A stretch of 64,000 nucleotides of DNA, taken from NCBI GenBank assembly GCA_946403755.1, contig CAMJBC010000006.1:1-64000 (forward strand). The letters run 5' to 3'. Positions within the stretch are counted from its first letter, which is position 1. The number at the start of each line of letters is the position of its first letter. Positions 24,508 to 32,409 of this stretch are shown here, in pieces. Source of the DNA: an uncultured Mycoplasmatota bacterium. Lineage in GTDB: Bacteria; Bacillota_I; Bacilli_A; RF39; UBA660. The notes under the pieces are model-generated. The model made no database searches. It was not told the DNA's origin and was given only the letters and a program-made list of their open reading frames with translations. The position numbers and the translations under genes were made by a program.

Positions 24508-26590
24508 ATTCACCAGGTATTATTTCAATAGTAGTACCAGGTTTTTCATCACTATTACTAGGTTTAGTATTATAATTTACTGATGATACTTTCTTTGGTT
24601 CAGTACCTTTAACAAATAAATGTGTTTGAATTTTAGATGATGGAGTAGAAGAATTTGGTTTTTCTGGAGGATTAGTACCAACAACTACTTTAGCTGATAC
24701 TATTCCAGAAGGTCTCTTAAATTTAGAACCTTTCTTCATAATCTTTTTAACTATAGTTTTTTGTATCTTTCTTCTTTCACTCCATCCATGTGAAGAAGTC
24801 ATATATGTTTTTTTAGTTAATTTATCATATCCATACCATATAGCAACACTATAATCTGGACTAAATGTAACTGTCCAAGCATCTCCAATAGTTGAACTAG
24901 GTAAATGTAATTTTTTAATAGTATTATAGTCAGCACTACTAGTACCAGTTTTACTAGCAATATCAGTACCACTCATTCTAGCTCCAGCTGGAGTAACATT
25001 TTTAAGTATTGAACTTATCATATATGCTGTAGTAGCTTTCATAACTCTTTTTTTAGTAAAGTTAAATTCTTCAGTTACATCCTCACTACCATTTTTATAA
25101 ACTATTTTAGTAAATGAGTGAGGTTCAGTATAATACCCACCATTTCCAAAAGCAGCATAAGCACCAGCTAATTGAACAGGAGACACACCATTAAATCCAC
25201 CAATTGAATGTGATTCATTAATATATGTACTAGTAGGGCTTAAGTATTCTGGCTTAATTCCTAAAGAAGTAACAAATTTATTAATATTAGAATTTTTAAC
25301 TTTCTTAAATGCTTGTAGCGCACAAGTATTTCTAGATTGAACTAAGCATTGTCTTAATGTCATGAAACCTAAATATCTACCATCTACATTATGCATAACT
25401 CCACCATTAGTATATTTAACTGGTTTATCAACAAATGGAGTATATGTAGACCAATTGTTATATTCAATACCAGGTCCATAATCAAATAATGGTTTAGCTG
25501 TTGATCCAGGGTGTCTACTAATTTGTGTAGCATAGTTTAAAGATAATTCACTAGTTTTATTTCTACCAGCACCAACTGCTAGGATAGCACCAGTTTTATT
25601 ATCAATAACTCCAATACCAACTTGTACTTTTTTATTTCTAAATTTGTATGTTTTATAAAAATTATTTATAACATCTTGTTTTTCTCTAGACATAGTAGAA
25701 TATATATCCATTGATACTACATATGGATTATTACCAGTTCTATCAATTACTTCTTGAACAACTGTATCTATAAATCCTTGATATGGATTAATTGATTCAT
25801 TATTTTTAACAATTATATCTTCAACATCAATTTTTTTAGCAGCCTCAGCTTCCTCTTTAGAAATATATCCATATTTATGCATTAAATCTAGTACAGTATT
25901 TTTTCTATTATTTGTTTTATCTGGATTTACATATGGATCATATTCACCTGGTGCTTGAAAAAGACCAGCTAACATAGATGCTTCTACTAAATTAATATCT
26001 TTAACATCTTTTCCAAAATAAATGTTACTAGCAACTTGCACTCCATAAGCGCCACCACCCATATATGGCGAATTAACATAGAATTCTATTATTTCTTTTT
26101 TAGTATAATCTTTTTCTATTTTAAACAATGATAAATATATATCAGTAAATTTTCTAATTATACCTTCAAAACCTTCTGATTCAGTACTAGTAAGAGAGTT
26201 TTTAGATACTTGCATTGTTAAGGTTGAAGCCCCACCTGCATCTTTACCTTGCAAATATGAAAAACTAGCATTAGCAAATCTTACTAAATCTAAACCTTTA
26301 TGTTGAAAGAATCTATTATCTTCTGTTGCTATAATTGCATCTATTAAAACTTCAGGTAAATCATCGTATTCAACAACTTCTCTTTTTTCACTACCAATAG
26401 TTGCTATTAATTTACCACTTATATCATATATATTAGATGATTCTTTTTTATATAATAAATCTGCATTAAATTCAGGAGCACATAAATATATATAATACAT
26501 AAATCCAATAAAAGAAAAGAAACCAAAAAATATCATAAATAATATGATTTTAAGAAATAAATTAATTTTTCTCTTTTTTGTTTTCCTCAT
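24506..26590 (-). CDS. ponA: Class A penicillin-binding protein (glycosyltransferase/transpeptidase)
   Basis: A 694-residue bifunctional peptidoglycan synthase. N-terminal basic end and membrane anchor (about 10-33). GT51 domain: EDNRFFQHKGLD (about 91-102) with the first catalytic Glu, GGASTLTMQVSKN, and RKFTDIYLSLFKIEKDY, where the second catalytic Glu of RKxxE is Asp. Transpeptidase: RHPGSTAKPLF with active Ser in STAK, SRN in QSRNTC, and KTG in ASKTGTSS. The tail (about 630-694) is Pro/Ser/Lys-rich and disordered. Length and order fit PBP1a/PonA. The ATG is eight bases behind TGTTATAAT with no Shine-Dalgarno, so the mRNA is probably leaderless. Confidence 0.95.
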   Translation of the reverse strand: MRKTKKRKINLFLKIILFMIFFGFFSFIGFMYYIYLCAPEFNADLLYKKESSNIYDISGKLIATIGSEKREVVEYDDLPEVLIDAIIATEDNRFFQHKGLDLVRFANASFSYLQGKDAGGASTLTMQVSKNSLTSTESEGFEGIIRKFTDIYLSLFKIEKDYTKKEIIEFYVNSPYMGGGAYGVQVASNIYFGKDVKDINLVEASMLAGLFQAPGEYDPYVNPDKTNNRKNTVLDLMHKYGYISKEEAEAAKKIDVEDIIVKNNESINPYQGFIDTVVQEVIDRTGNNPYVVSMDIYSTMSREKQDVINNFYKTYKFRNKKVQVGIGVIDNKTGAILAVGAGRNKTSELSLNYATQISRHPGSTAKPLFDYGPGIEYNNWSTYTPFVDKPVKYTNGGVMHNVDGRYLGFMTLRQCLVQSRNTCALQAFKKVKNSNINKFVTSLGIKPEYLSPTSTYINESHSIGGFNGVSPVQLAGAYAAFGNGGYYTEPHSFTKIVYKNGSEDVTEEFNFTKKRVMKATTAYMISSILKNVTPAGARMSGTDIASKTGTSSADYNTIKKLHLPSSTIGDAWTVTFSPDYSVAIWYGYDKLTKKTYMTSSHGWSERRKIQKTIVKKIMKKGSKFKRPSGIVSAKVVVGTNPPEKPNSSTPSSKIQTHLFVKGTEPKKVSSVNYNTKPSNSDEKPGTTIEIIPGE

Positions 26591-26598
26591 AAGATAGT

Positions 26599-26607
26599 AT
26601 TATAACA
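26599..26607 (-). promoter_or_regulatory. Extended -10 of the PBP gene, leaderless spacing
   Basis: On the minus strand TGTTATAAT, then eight bases, then ATG at 26590. No Shine-Dalgarno. Confidence 0.55.
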
Positions 26608-26668
26608 TTTTTATTTTATAATAATAAATGTTTTTTTAAATAATTTATTAATTTATTAAAAAATATCA

Positions 26669-26677
26669 TGGTATAAT
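26669..26677 (+). promoter_or_regulatory. Extended -10 upstream of the XRE regulator
   Basis: TGGTATAAT. A transcript starting about 26684 would run through a short open frame to the regulator at 26771, leaving a leader of roughly 85 nt. Confidence 0.5.
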
Positions 26678-26683
26678 TAAAAT

Positions 26684-26740
26684 ATGTTAAATTTCTTTGA
26701 CAAATTTCCAAAGATTTTTGATAGATTATTGAATACATAA
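26684..26740 (+). CDS. Possible 18-residue leader peptide
   Basis: ATG six bases behind TGGTATAAT opens an 18-codon frame (begins MLNFFDKFPKIFDR) ending in TAA, 30 bases before the XRE regulator start. The composition (amphipathic, Phe/Lys/Asp) looks peptide-like but a chance ORF of this size is common in AT-rich DNA. If real, it would be translated from a leaderless message. Low confidence. Confidence 0.2.
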   Translation: MLNFFDKFPKIFDRLLNT

Positions 26741-26770
26741 TAGCTAAAATTATTAGTGAAAGGAGTTATT

Positions 26771-27721
26771 ATGGAATTAGGTAACAAAATTTTAAAATTA
26801 AGAAAAAAGAAAGGTTTATCACAAGAAGAACTTGGTGAAAAAGTTAATGTAACAAGACAAACTATTAGTAATTGGGAATTAGGTGAAACACAACCAAATC
26901 CAGAACAATTAAAATTATTATCAAAAGAATTAAATGTAAGTATAGATGAATTACTTGATAATGATATTAAAAATATATTAGTAGAGAAAGTATCTAATAC
27001 AGAACAATTAGCAGGATTAATTTTAAAGGTTATTAAAAGTGCAATATTTTTTATAATTGGAGCTTTTATATTAATAATAGTTGTTTCTGTTATATTAAGA
27101 GTTATTAGAAGTAAAGAAGATACTGGAAGAGAATTAACTGAAGCAATTCATTGTTCTTTATATGGAGAAGAACATAGTTATACTCTTACATATCAAGAAT
27201 ATACAGGAAGAATAATCGCAGCAGGCGGAGATACATATTTTTATGATATTTTAGATTTATATAAATATGATGATTTTAATCAAACATTTAATGTAATTAA
27301 TGATTATGTTAAAAAGAATGGTGGAACTTGTTCTAGATTTCTTGGAAAAGAAATAAATGATATTTTAGATATGCATATTAAAGAAGGGTCTATTACTGAT
27401 AGTGGTGTTACTGCAGTAATTGAATTAACTAAAGATTATGATATTACTTATGGAGAAGGATTTACTATAGAAAAATTTGATTATTTAGATAATACATATA
27501 AAAAAGTAGAACCTTTACCAGGCAAAGATTGTGTATTTAATGATATAGGTTATATAGCAGAACTTAATAAACCAAAAGAATTAAAACAAGATTGGGAATA
27601 TTGTTTAGGAAAACTATCTAAAGGAACATATAGATTAGTAAAAGAAGTTAGTTTTAATTCAGATGTACCTGTAGATTCAGATAATATATATTATATTTGG
27701 ACAGAATTTACAATAGACTAA
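26771..27721 (+). CDS. XRE-family HTH regulator with membrane segment and extracytoplasmic domain
   Basis: A 316-residue protein. Residues 1-60 are an XRE (Cro/C1) helix-turn-helix: ILKLRKKKGLSQEELGEKVN then VTRQTISNWELGETQPNPEQ. A membrane segment follows (about 88-110, SAIFFIIGAFILIIVVSVIL), then an extracytoplasmic domain of about 200 residues with no family I recognise (GEGFTIEKFDYLDNTYKKVE, paired Cys at about 189 and 255). The plan is that of a one-component membrane sensor that binds DNA at the membrane. AAAGGAG lies five bases before the ATG at 26771, which decides against the in-frame start at 26756. The next gene (27731) follows after 9 bases and is probably cotranscribed. Confidence 0.88.
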   Translation: MELGNKILKLRKKKGLSQEELGEKVNVTRQTISNWELGETQPNPEQLKLLSKELNVSIDELLDNDIKNILVEKVSNTEQLAGLILKVIKSAIFFIIGAFILIIVVSVILRVIRSKEDTGRELTEAIHCSLYGEEHSYTLTYQEYTGRIIAAGGDTYFYDILDLYKYDDFNQTFNVINDYVKKNGGTCSRFLGKEINDILDMHIKEGSITDSGVTAVIELTKDYDITYGEGFTIEKFDYLDNTYKKVEPLPGKDCVFNDIGYIAELNKPKELKQDWEYCLGKLSKGTYRLVKEVSFNSDVPVDSDNIYYIWTEFTID

Positions 27722-27730
27722 GGAGAATTT

Positions 27731-28186
27731 ATGAATACTAAAGAAGCATTTGAAAAAAGAAATAGAATTAGAAGAGATTTTGAAAGAATTAATAAAGAAA
27801 GAAATGAACTATATATGTTAGATGATCAATTAAAAAGAGATTGTCCTCATGAAGTAGTAGTTTTATTTAATGATAAAAATCCAAGAAAAAAACTATATGC
27901 AGGTAATTGTTATTGTCCTGCTTGTAATAGAATGATAAGAGTTGTAAAAATGGAAGACTTACCTAAAAGTGTTTTTGGCAAATCAACTGTTTTAGATATA
28001 AGAGAATTATCATTAATTGGAGATGAAAGAACATTAATGGCTATTAGAGAAGATATGTATAGAAATTTAGATCTCTACTATGGCTCTATGACTGATAAAA
28101 TGGTTCTTGAAGGTAGATTATATGATATATTAGCTGATTTTGAAGTAAAGATAGATGCAAATATATTAAGAAGACAATTAAAATAA
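27731..28186 (+). CDS. Hypothetical protein with putative zinc-binding cysteines, 151 aa
   Basis: Not recognised as a named family. A charged coiled N-terminus (about 1-35: RNRIRRDFERINKERNELYM), then a likely zinc site made from DCPHEV (about 37-42) and NCYCPACNRMIRV (about 58-70), then a helical C-terminal half. No membrane segment. The Cys pattern suggests a small zinc ribbon that binds nucleic acid or protein. AAGGAG precedes the ATG. Second gene behind the membrane-bound XRE regulator, closed by the terminator at 28170. Confidence 0.75.
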   Translation: MNTKEAFEKRNRIRRDFERINKERNELYMLDDQLKRDCPHEVVVLFNDKNPRKKLYAGNCYCPACNRMIRVVKMEDLPKSVFGKSTVLDIRELSLIGDERTLMAIREDMYRNLDLYYGSMTDKMVLEGRLYDILADFEVKIDANILRRQLK

Positions 28187-28199
28187 TTGTCTTTTTTGT
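28170..28199 (+). terminator. Rho-independent terminator
   Basis: AAGACAATTA (28171-28180) pairs with TAATTGTCTT (28184-28193), then T-run. Its 5' arm is inside the preceding coding sequence. Confidence 0.85.
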
Positions 28200-28205
28200 T
28201 ATAAT
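28197..28205 (+). promoter_or_regulatory. Extended -10 promoter
   Basis: TGTTATAAT immediately behind the terminator, 18 bases before the DUF1015 start. Confidence 0.6.
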
Positions 28206-28222
28206 AATTGTGAGGTGAAAAA

Positions 28223-29479
28223 ATGATACCATTTAAAAAAGGAAATATATTAATACCAAAAAATGTAGATATGACAAAATGGAGTGTAGTAGCGTGTGAC
28301 CAATATACATCTGAACCAGAATATTGGAATGAAGTAAATAATATAGTTGGAAATAATCCATCAACATTACATTTAACTCTTCCTGAAATATATTTAGAAG
28401 AAAGTAATGTCCAAGATAGAATAAATAATATTAATAAAAATATGATTGAATATTTAAATAATGATTTATTTAATGAATATAAAGATTCAATGATATATGT
28501 AGAAAGAACACAGTATGATGGCAAAGTTAGAGAAGGTTTAATAGGAGTAGTTGATTTAGAAGATTATTCATTTGAATTAGGTTCTCAAACACTAATCAGA
28601 GCTACAGAAAAGACTGTAGTAGAAAGAATACCACCTAGAATGAAAGTAAGAGAAAATGCATTACTTGAATTACCACATATTATGATATTAATAGATGATC
28701 CTAAAAAAGATATAATCGAGTCATTAAAGAATAAAGTTAATGAAGAAGATAAAGTATATGATTTTGATTTAATGCAAAAAGGTGGACATATAAAAGGATA
28801 TTTATTAAAAGAACAAGATATGAATGATGTTATTAATAAATTAGAGTTATTAGCAGATAAGCAATCATTTGAAGAAAGATATAATGTTAAAGACAAAGGT
28901 GTTTTATTATTCGCAATGGGTGATGGTAATCATTCTCTTGCTACTGCTAAAGAATGCTATGAACAATTAAAGAAAACAATGAGTGAAGAAGAATATCTAA
29001 ATCATCCATCAAGATATGCATTAGTTGAATTAGTTAATTTACATAGTGATGCATTAGTATTTGAAGCAATACATAGAATAGTATTTGATGTAGATGTAGA
29101 TAACTTTATTAAAGAATTAAATAATTATTATGATATAAATGAAGAAGGAAATGGACAAAAGTTTGAATTAATAACTAAATCTAATAATAAAACATTATAT
29201 ATTAGTAATCCTAAATCTAATATACCAGTTGGATCTATACAAATGTTTTTAGATGAATATCTTAAAAGTAATAAAGGTAGAATAGATTATGTACATGATT
29301 CAGAAGTAGTAAGAAATCTAGGTACTAAAGATAATAACATAGGTATATTATTAGAACCTATGTCTAAAAATGATTTATTTAAAACTGTTATATTAGATGG
29401 GGCATTACCAAGAAAGACATTCTCAATGGGCAATGGTAATGATAAGAGATTTTATTTAGAAGCAAGAAAAATAAAATAA
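28223..29479 (+). CDS. DUF1015 family protein
   Basis: A 418-residue soluble protein of the DUF1015 family (COG4198). Seen: the family opening KGNILIPKNVDMTKWSVVAC (6-25) with CDQYTSEPEYW, then ERTQYDGKVREGLIGVVDLE, LFAMGDGNHSLATAKECYEQ (about 229-248, the family's most conserved GDGNHSlAtAk motif) and NIGILLEPMSKNDLF near the end. The biochemical role is not established. TGAGGTGA precedes the ATG. Single-gene unit between its own extended -10 and the dagK promoter. Confidence 0.92.
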   Translation: MIPFKKGNILIPKNVDMTKWSVVACDQYTSEPEYWNEVNNIVGNNPSTLHLTLPEIYLEESNVQDRINNINKNMIEYLNNDLFNEYKDSMIYVERTQYDGKVREGLIGVVDLEDYSFELGSQTLIRATEKTVVERIPPRMKVRENALLELPHIMILIDDPKKDIIESLKNKVNEEDKVYDFDLMQKGGHIKGYLLKEQDMNDVINKLELLADKQSFEERYNVKDKGVLLFAMGDGNHSLATAKECYEQLKKTMSEEEYLNHPSRYALVELVNLHSDALVFEAIHRIVFDVDVDNFIKELNNYYDINEEGNGQKFELITKSNNKTLYISNPKSNIPVGSIQMFLDEYLKSNKGRIDYVHDSEVVRNLGTKDNNIGILLEPMSKNDLFKTVILDGALPRKTFSMGNGNDKRFYLEARKIK

Positions 29480-29483
29480 AGTA

Positions 29484-29492
29484 TGTTATAAT
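29484..29492 (+). promoter_or_regulatory. Extended -10 promoter
   Basis: TGTTATAAT, 24 bases before the start of the lipid kinase gene; GGGTGA lies between. Confidence 0.6.
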
Positions 29493-29516
29493 AAAAAATA
29501 TTACGGGTGATATTGT

Positions 29517-30473
29517 ATGAAAAAATGTGTAGTTATATATAATCCTAATAGTGGTAGATTAACTAATAGAGCAGAAATTAAAAGAATATATAAAATTCTT
29601 GAAAACTATGGTTATGAAACAGAAATAAAATATACTGAATATAAAGGCCACGCTAAACAAATAACTAAAAGTTTAAAACACTGTGATTTATTACTTTGTG
29701 CTGGTGGAGATGGAACATTAAATGAAGTAATATCAGGTAATATAGAAAGAAGAAGACCTATATTACTTGGTCATTTACCACTAGGAAGTGTTAATGATGT
29801 TGCTCATATGTATGGTATGAGAAATAGCACTATTAAAAATATCATTATGTTACTTCATGGTATTAAGAAAAATATAGATGTTTGTTTATTAAATAATAAT
29901 CCATTTGTATATGTTGCATGTCTTGGAGCATATGTAGATATATCTTATGCAACACCAAGAAAGCTAAAAGAGAAGTATGGTAAACTTGCATATGTTATTT
30001 ATGGTATTAAACAATTAAAACAAAATTTACAATTCTATGATGTAAAGTATACAGTTGATGGAGAAACCCATAATAAAAGGTTTTCTTTCATATTTATAAC
30101 TAACAGTAGTAGGGTTGGTGGCGTAAACAATATATATAATGATGTAAAATTAGATGACAATAAATTTGAAGTATTAATGTTAGATATAAAGAGTAAATGG
30201 GATATTATAAAAGCAGTTCATTATCTTGTTAGAAGAGAATTATCTGATATTCCTGGAGCAACATATCTAAAAACTGATAATTTAAAACTAGAATTTGATA
30301 AAGTACCTCCATCATGGTGTGTAGATGGTGATGATTTAGAACATAATAGTACTAAATTTGAATTTAAAATAAATAAAGATAATTATATGTTATTGCCAAC
30401 TAGAAACATTGATAAATTATTTGAAAATATCGATGAAGATGTACTAGACACTAAAGAAGAAACTATAGACTAA
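29517..30473 (+). CDS. dagK: Diacylglycerol/lipid kinase (DagK/YegS family)
   Basis: A 318-residue lipid kinase, likely recycling diacylglycerol into phosphatidic acid at the membrane. Seen: VVIYNPNSGRLTNR (4-17), the ATP-binding LLLCAGGDGTLNEVISG (about 58-74), LGHLPLGSVNDVAHMYG (about 84-100, the GT.Nd.A position), NPFVYVACLGAYVDISYATP, and PPSWCVDGDDLE near the end, with the conserved Asp pair. The GS.NDvA form replaces the usual GTaNDfA. Length fits DgkB/YegS. It supplies phosphatidic acid upstream of the acyl-activation cluster at 31555, a possible functional tie. Confidence 0.93.
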   Translation: MKKCVVIYNPNSGRLTNRAEIKRIYKILENYGYETEIKYTEYKGHAKQITKSLKHCDLLLCAGGDGTLNEVISGNIERRRPILLGHLPLGSVNDVAHMYGMRNSTIKNIIMLLHGIKKNIDVCLLNNNPFVYVACLGAYVDISYATPRKLKEKYGKLAYVIYGIKQLKQNLQFYDVKYTVDGETHNKRFSFIFITNSSRVGGVNNIYNDVKLDDNKFEVLMLDIKSKWDIIKAVHYLVRRELSDIPGATYLKTDNLKLEFDKVPPSWCVDGDDLEHNSTKFEFKINKDNYMLLPTRNIDKLFENIDEDVLDTKEETID

Positions 30474-30490
30474 AATATAGTTTTTTTTTA
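30460..30490 (+). terminator. Rho-independent terminator overlapping the dagK stop
   Basis: AAACTATA (30460-30467) pairs with TATAGTTT (30476-30483), followed by a long T-run. Confidence 0.8.
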
Positions 30491-30500
30491 TTAAGTATTG

Positions 30501-30506
30501 TATAAT
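30501..30506 (+). promoter_or_regulatory. -10 element of the antiporter gene
   Basis: TATAAT preceded by TTG, 26 bases before the ATG; AAAGGG lies between. Confidence 0.5.
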
Positions 30507-30532
30507 TAATTATTATAGAAAGGGTACACAAA

Positions 30533-31495
30533 ATGGCAGTAATTAAATCAGTTTTATTGTTAATAGTTGGTTTTATTATACTAGTAAAAGCTTCAGATGT
30601 TTTTGTTGATGCTGTTAGTTCAATAGCAACTAATTTAAAGATGTCAAAAATGATGATTGCTCTTACAGTTGCTGCTTTTGGTACATGTGCTCCAGAACTT
30701 GCTATTTCATTTCAAAGTATGGGATCTGGAATGGGTGATATAGCACTTGCTAATGTTCTTGGTAGTAATGTAGTTAATATTCTTTTAATAGTAGGTCTTG
30801 CTGCTTGCGTAGCACCTATTAAAGTAAAAAATCATGTTATTAAAAAAGAATTACCAATTTTACTTGTAGTAACAAGTATGTTTTGTTTATGTATAATATC
30901 TCATAAATTTGGAATATCTAATCAACAATATGTATTAGATAGACAAGATGGATTTATGTTATTATGCTTTTTTGGAATGTTTATGTTTTACATATTAAGT
31001 GTTGTACAAGCTAAACAAGGTATTTTAGAATATGATAAACCAAAATATGGAATAGTTAAGTCTATTATTTATTCTATAATATGTTGTGTAGTTATATTAC
31101 TCTCAAGTGATTTAGTTGTTGATAATGCAGTTTCATTAGCAGAATTAATTGGTGTAAGTACTAAGATAATTACAATGACTGTTGTAGTAATTGGTACATC
31201 TTTACCAGAAATGACCATGACAGTAATAGCTGCTAAAAAAGGTGAATTTGATTTTGCTTTAGGAAATATTATAGGTACTAATATATTTAATATAGGAGTA
31301 GTTCTTGGTTTACCATTAGTTATATATGGTGGATTTAATAGTACTAGTTTCAATATGGTAGATGTAACTGCTGTATTTATAGCTGCAGTAAGTTTATTCT
31401 TATTTGCAAGAAATGACAAAAAACTGTCTAGTCTAGAAGGTGCATTAATGATGAGTATATTCGTAATGTATTATGCCTATGTCTTATTGACATAG
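30533..31495 (+). CDS. Calcium/sodium antiporter (CaCA family, YrbG-like)
   Basis: A 320-residue membrane exchanger with about ten membrane segments in two inverted halves. Seen: alpha-1 repeat AAFGTCAPELAISFQSMGSG with LANVLGSNVVNILLIVG, and alpha-2 repeat VIGTSLPEMTMTVIAAKKG with LGNIIGTNIFNIGVVLG. These carry the Glu and Asn residues that bind Ca/Na in the family. Length matches bacterial YrbG. A short polar loop lies between the halves. AAAGGG precedes the ATG. The terminator overlaps its stop. Confidence 0.95.
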   Translation: MAVIKSVLLLIVGFIILVKASDVFVDAVSSIATNLKMSKMMIALTVAAFGTCAPELAISFQSMGSGMGDIALANVLGSNVVNILLIVGLAACVAPIKVKNHVIKKELPILLVVTSMFCLCIISHKFGISNQQYVLDRQDGFMLLCFFGMFMFYILSVVQAKQGILEYDKPKYGIVKSIIYSIICCVVILLSSDLVVDNAVSLAELIGVSTKIITMTVVVIGTSLPEMTMTVIAAKKGEFDFALGNIIGTNIFNIGVVLGLPLVIYGGFNSTSFNMVDVTAVFIAAVSLFLFARNDKKLSSLEGALMMSIFVMYYAYVLLT

Positions 31496-31505
31496 GTTTT
31501 TTATT
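31476..31505 (+). terminator. Rho-independent terminator overlapping a stop codon
   Basis: CCTATGTC (31476-31483) pairs with GACATAGG (31489-31496), then TTTTTT. Confidence 0.85.
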
Positions 31506-31554
31506 GCACTATTTTTCTTTTTTAATTATAATTATTATGTGAGGGTGATTATAA

Positions 31555-32409
31555 ATGAGAAGAGATTATGCGAGAAGAGTAAAAGATTATAATGGAATGA
31601 ATCAATTAGCAATTGATATCAAACCACCAAGAAGCGTTAGTGACGTTTATATGAATGTTAAATTAGATGTAACTAATTTAATGAAATACTTAGATAAGAG
31701 AAAAAAGAAAGGTGATCATATAACATTTTTCCATGCTATTACAACTGCAGTAGGAAAAACAATATATAACAGACCTTATTTAAATAGATTTGTACAAAAT
31801 AGACACTTATTTGATCATAAATATGTGGATATTTCATTTGTAGCAAAGATTGCTTTTGAAGATAAAGCAGAAGAATTAATGATTATAGTTCGTATAGATA
31901 AAGATGATAATATAGATTCTATTAGTCAAAAAATATATGATAAAGTTCATGGTATTAGAGACAGTAAGAAGAAAGTTGAAAAGAAAGGTGCTAATAACAT
32001 AATAGATGTTTTAGGACATCAACCAAATTTTGTTAGAGTACCAGTTATTGGATTATTAAAGTGGATGGATAAAAAAGGTATATTACCAAGATCTATAGCA
32101 CAAGATAATCTATATTACAGTAGTATGATACTTTCTAATTTAGGTTCACTACATTCAGGAGCTATATTCCATAATATAACTGATTTTGGTAATGCAAGTT
32201 CACTTGCTACTATTGGTGAAGTTAGAGATGAAGAAGTTATTATAAATGGTAAAAAAGAAGTTAGAAAACTATGCGAGTTTGGTATTAATTTAGATGAAAG
32301 AATTGCAGATGGTTATTATTTTGTTAAGTCATTGCATACACTACAATACATTTTGGATAACCCTGAATTATTAGAGGGGCCTGCTGATGAAAAAATTGAA
32401 GTTGAGTGA
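31555..32409 (+). CDS. Stand-alone 2-oxoacid dehydrogenase E2-like acyltransferase domain
   Basis: A 284-residue protein made of the chloramphenicol acetyltransferase/E2 catalytic fold, without lipoyl or subunit-binding domains. Seen: ITFFHAITTAVGKTIYNRPY (about 56-75), SMILSNLGSLHSGAIFHNIT (about 190-209), SSLATIGEV and the C-terminal FGINLDERIADGYYF. In E2 enzymes this last motif is DHRxxDG with a catalytic His; here His is Glu, while the DG is kept. Either the chemistry differs or the protein binds acyl thioesters without classical catalysis. GAGGGTGA precedes the ATG. It overlaps the acyl-CoA synthetase by 23 bases, so acyl activation and transfer are probably linked. Confidence 0.85.
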   Translation: MRRDYARRVKDYNGMNQLAIDIKPPRSVSDVYMNVKLDVTNLMKYLDKRKKKGDHITFFHAITTAVGKTIYNRPYLNRFVQNRHLFDHKYVDISFVAKIAFEDKAEELMIIVRIDKDDNIDSISQKIYDKVHGIRDSKKKVEKKGANNIIDVLGHQPNFVRVPVIGLLKWMDKKGILPRSIAQDNLYYSSMILSNLGSLHSGAIFHNITDFGNASSLATIGEVRDEEVIINGKKEVRKLCEFGINLDERIADGYYFVKSLHTLQYILDNPELLEGPADEKIEVE

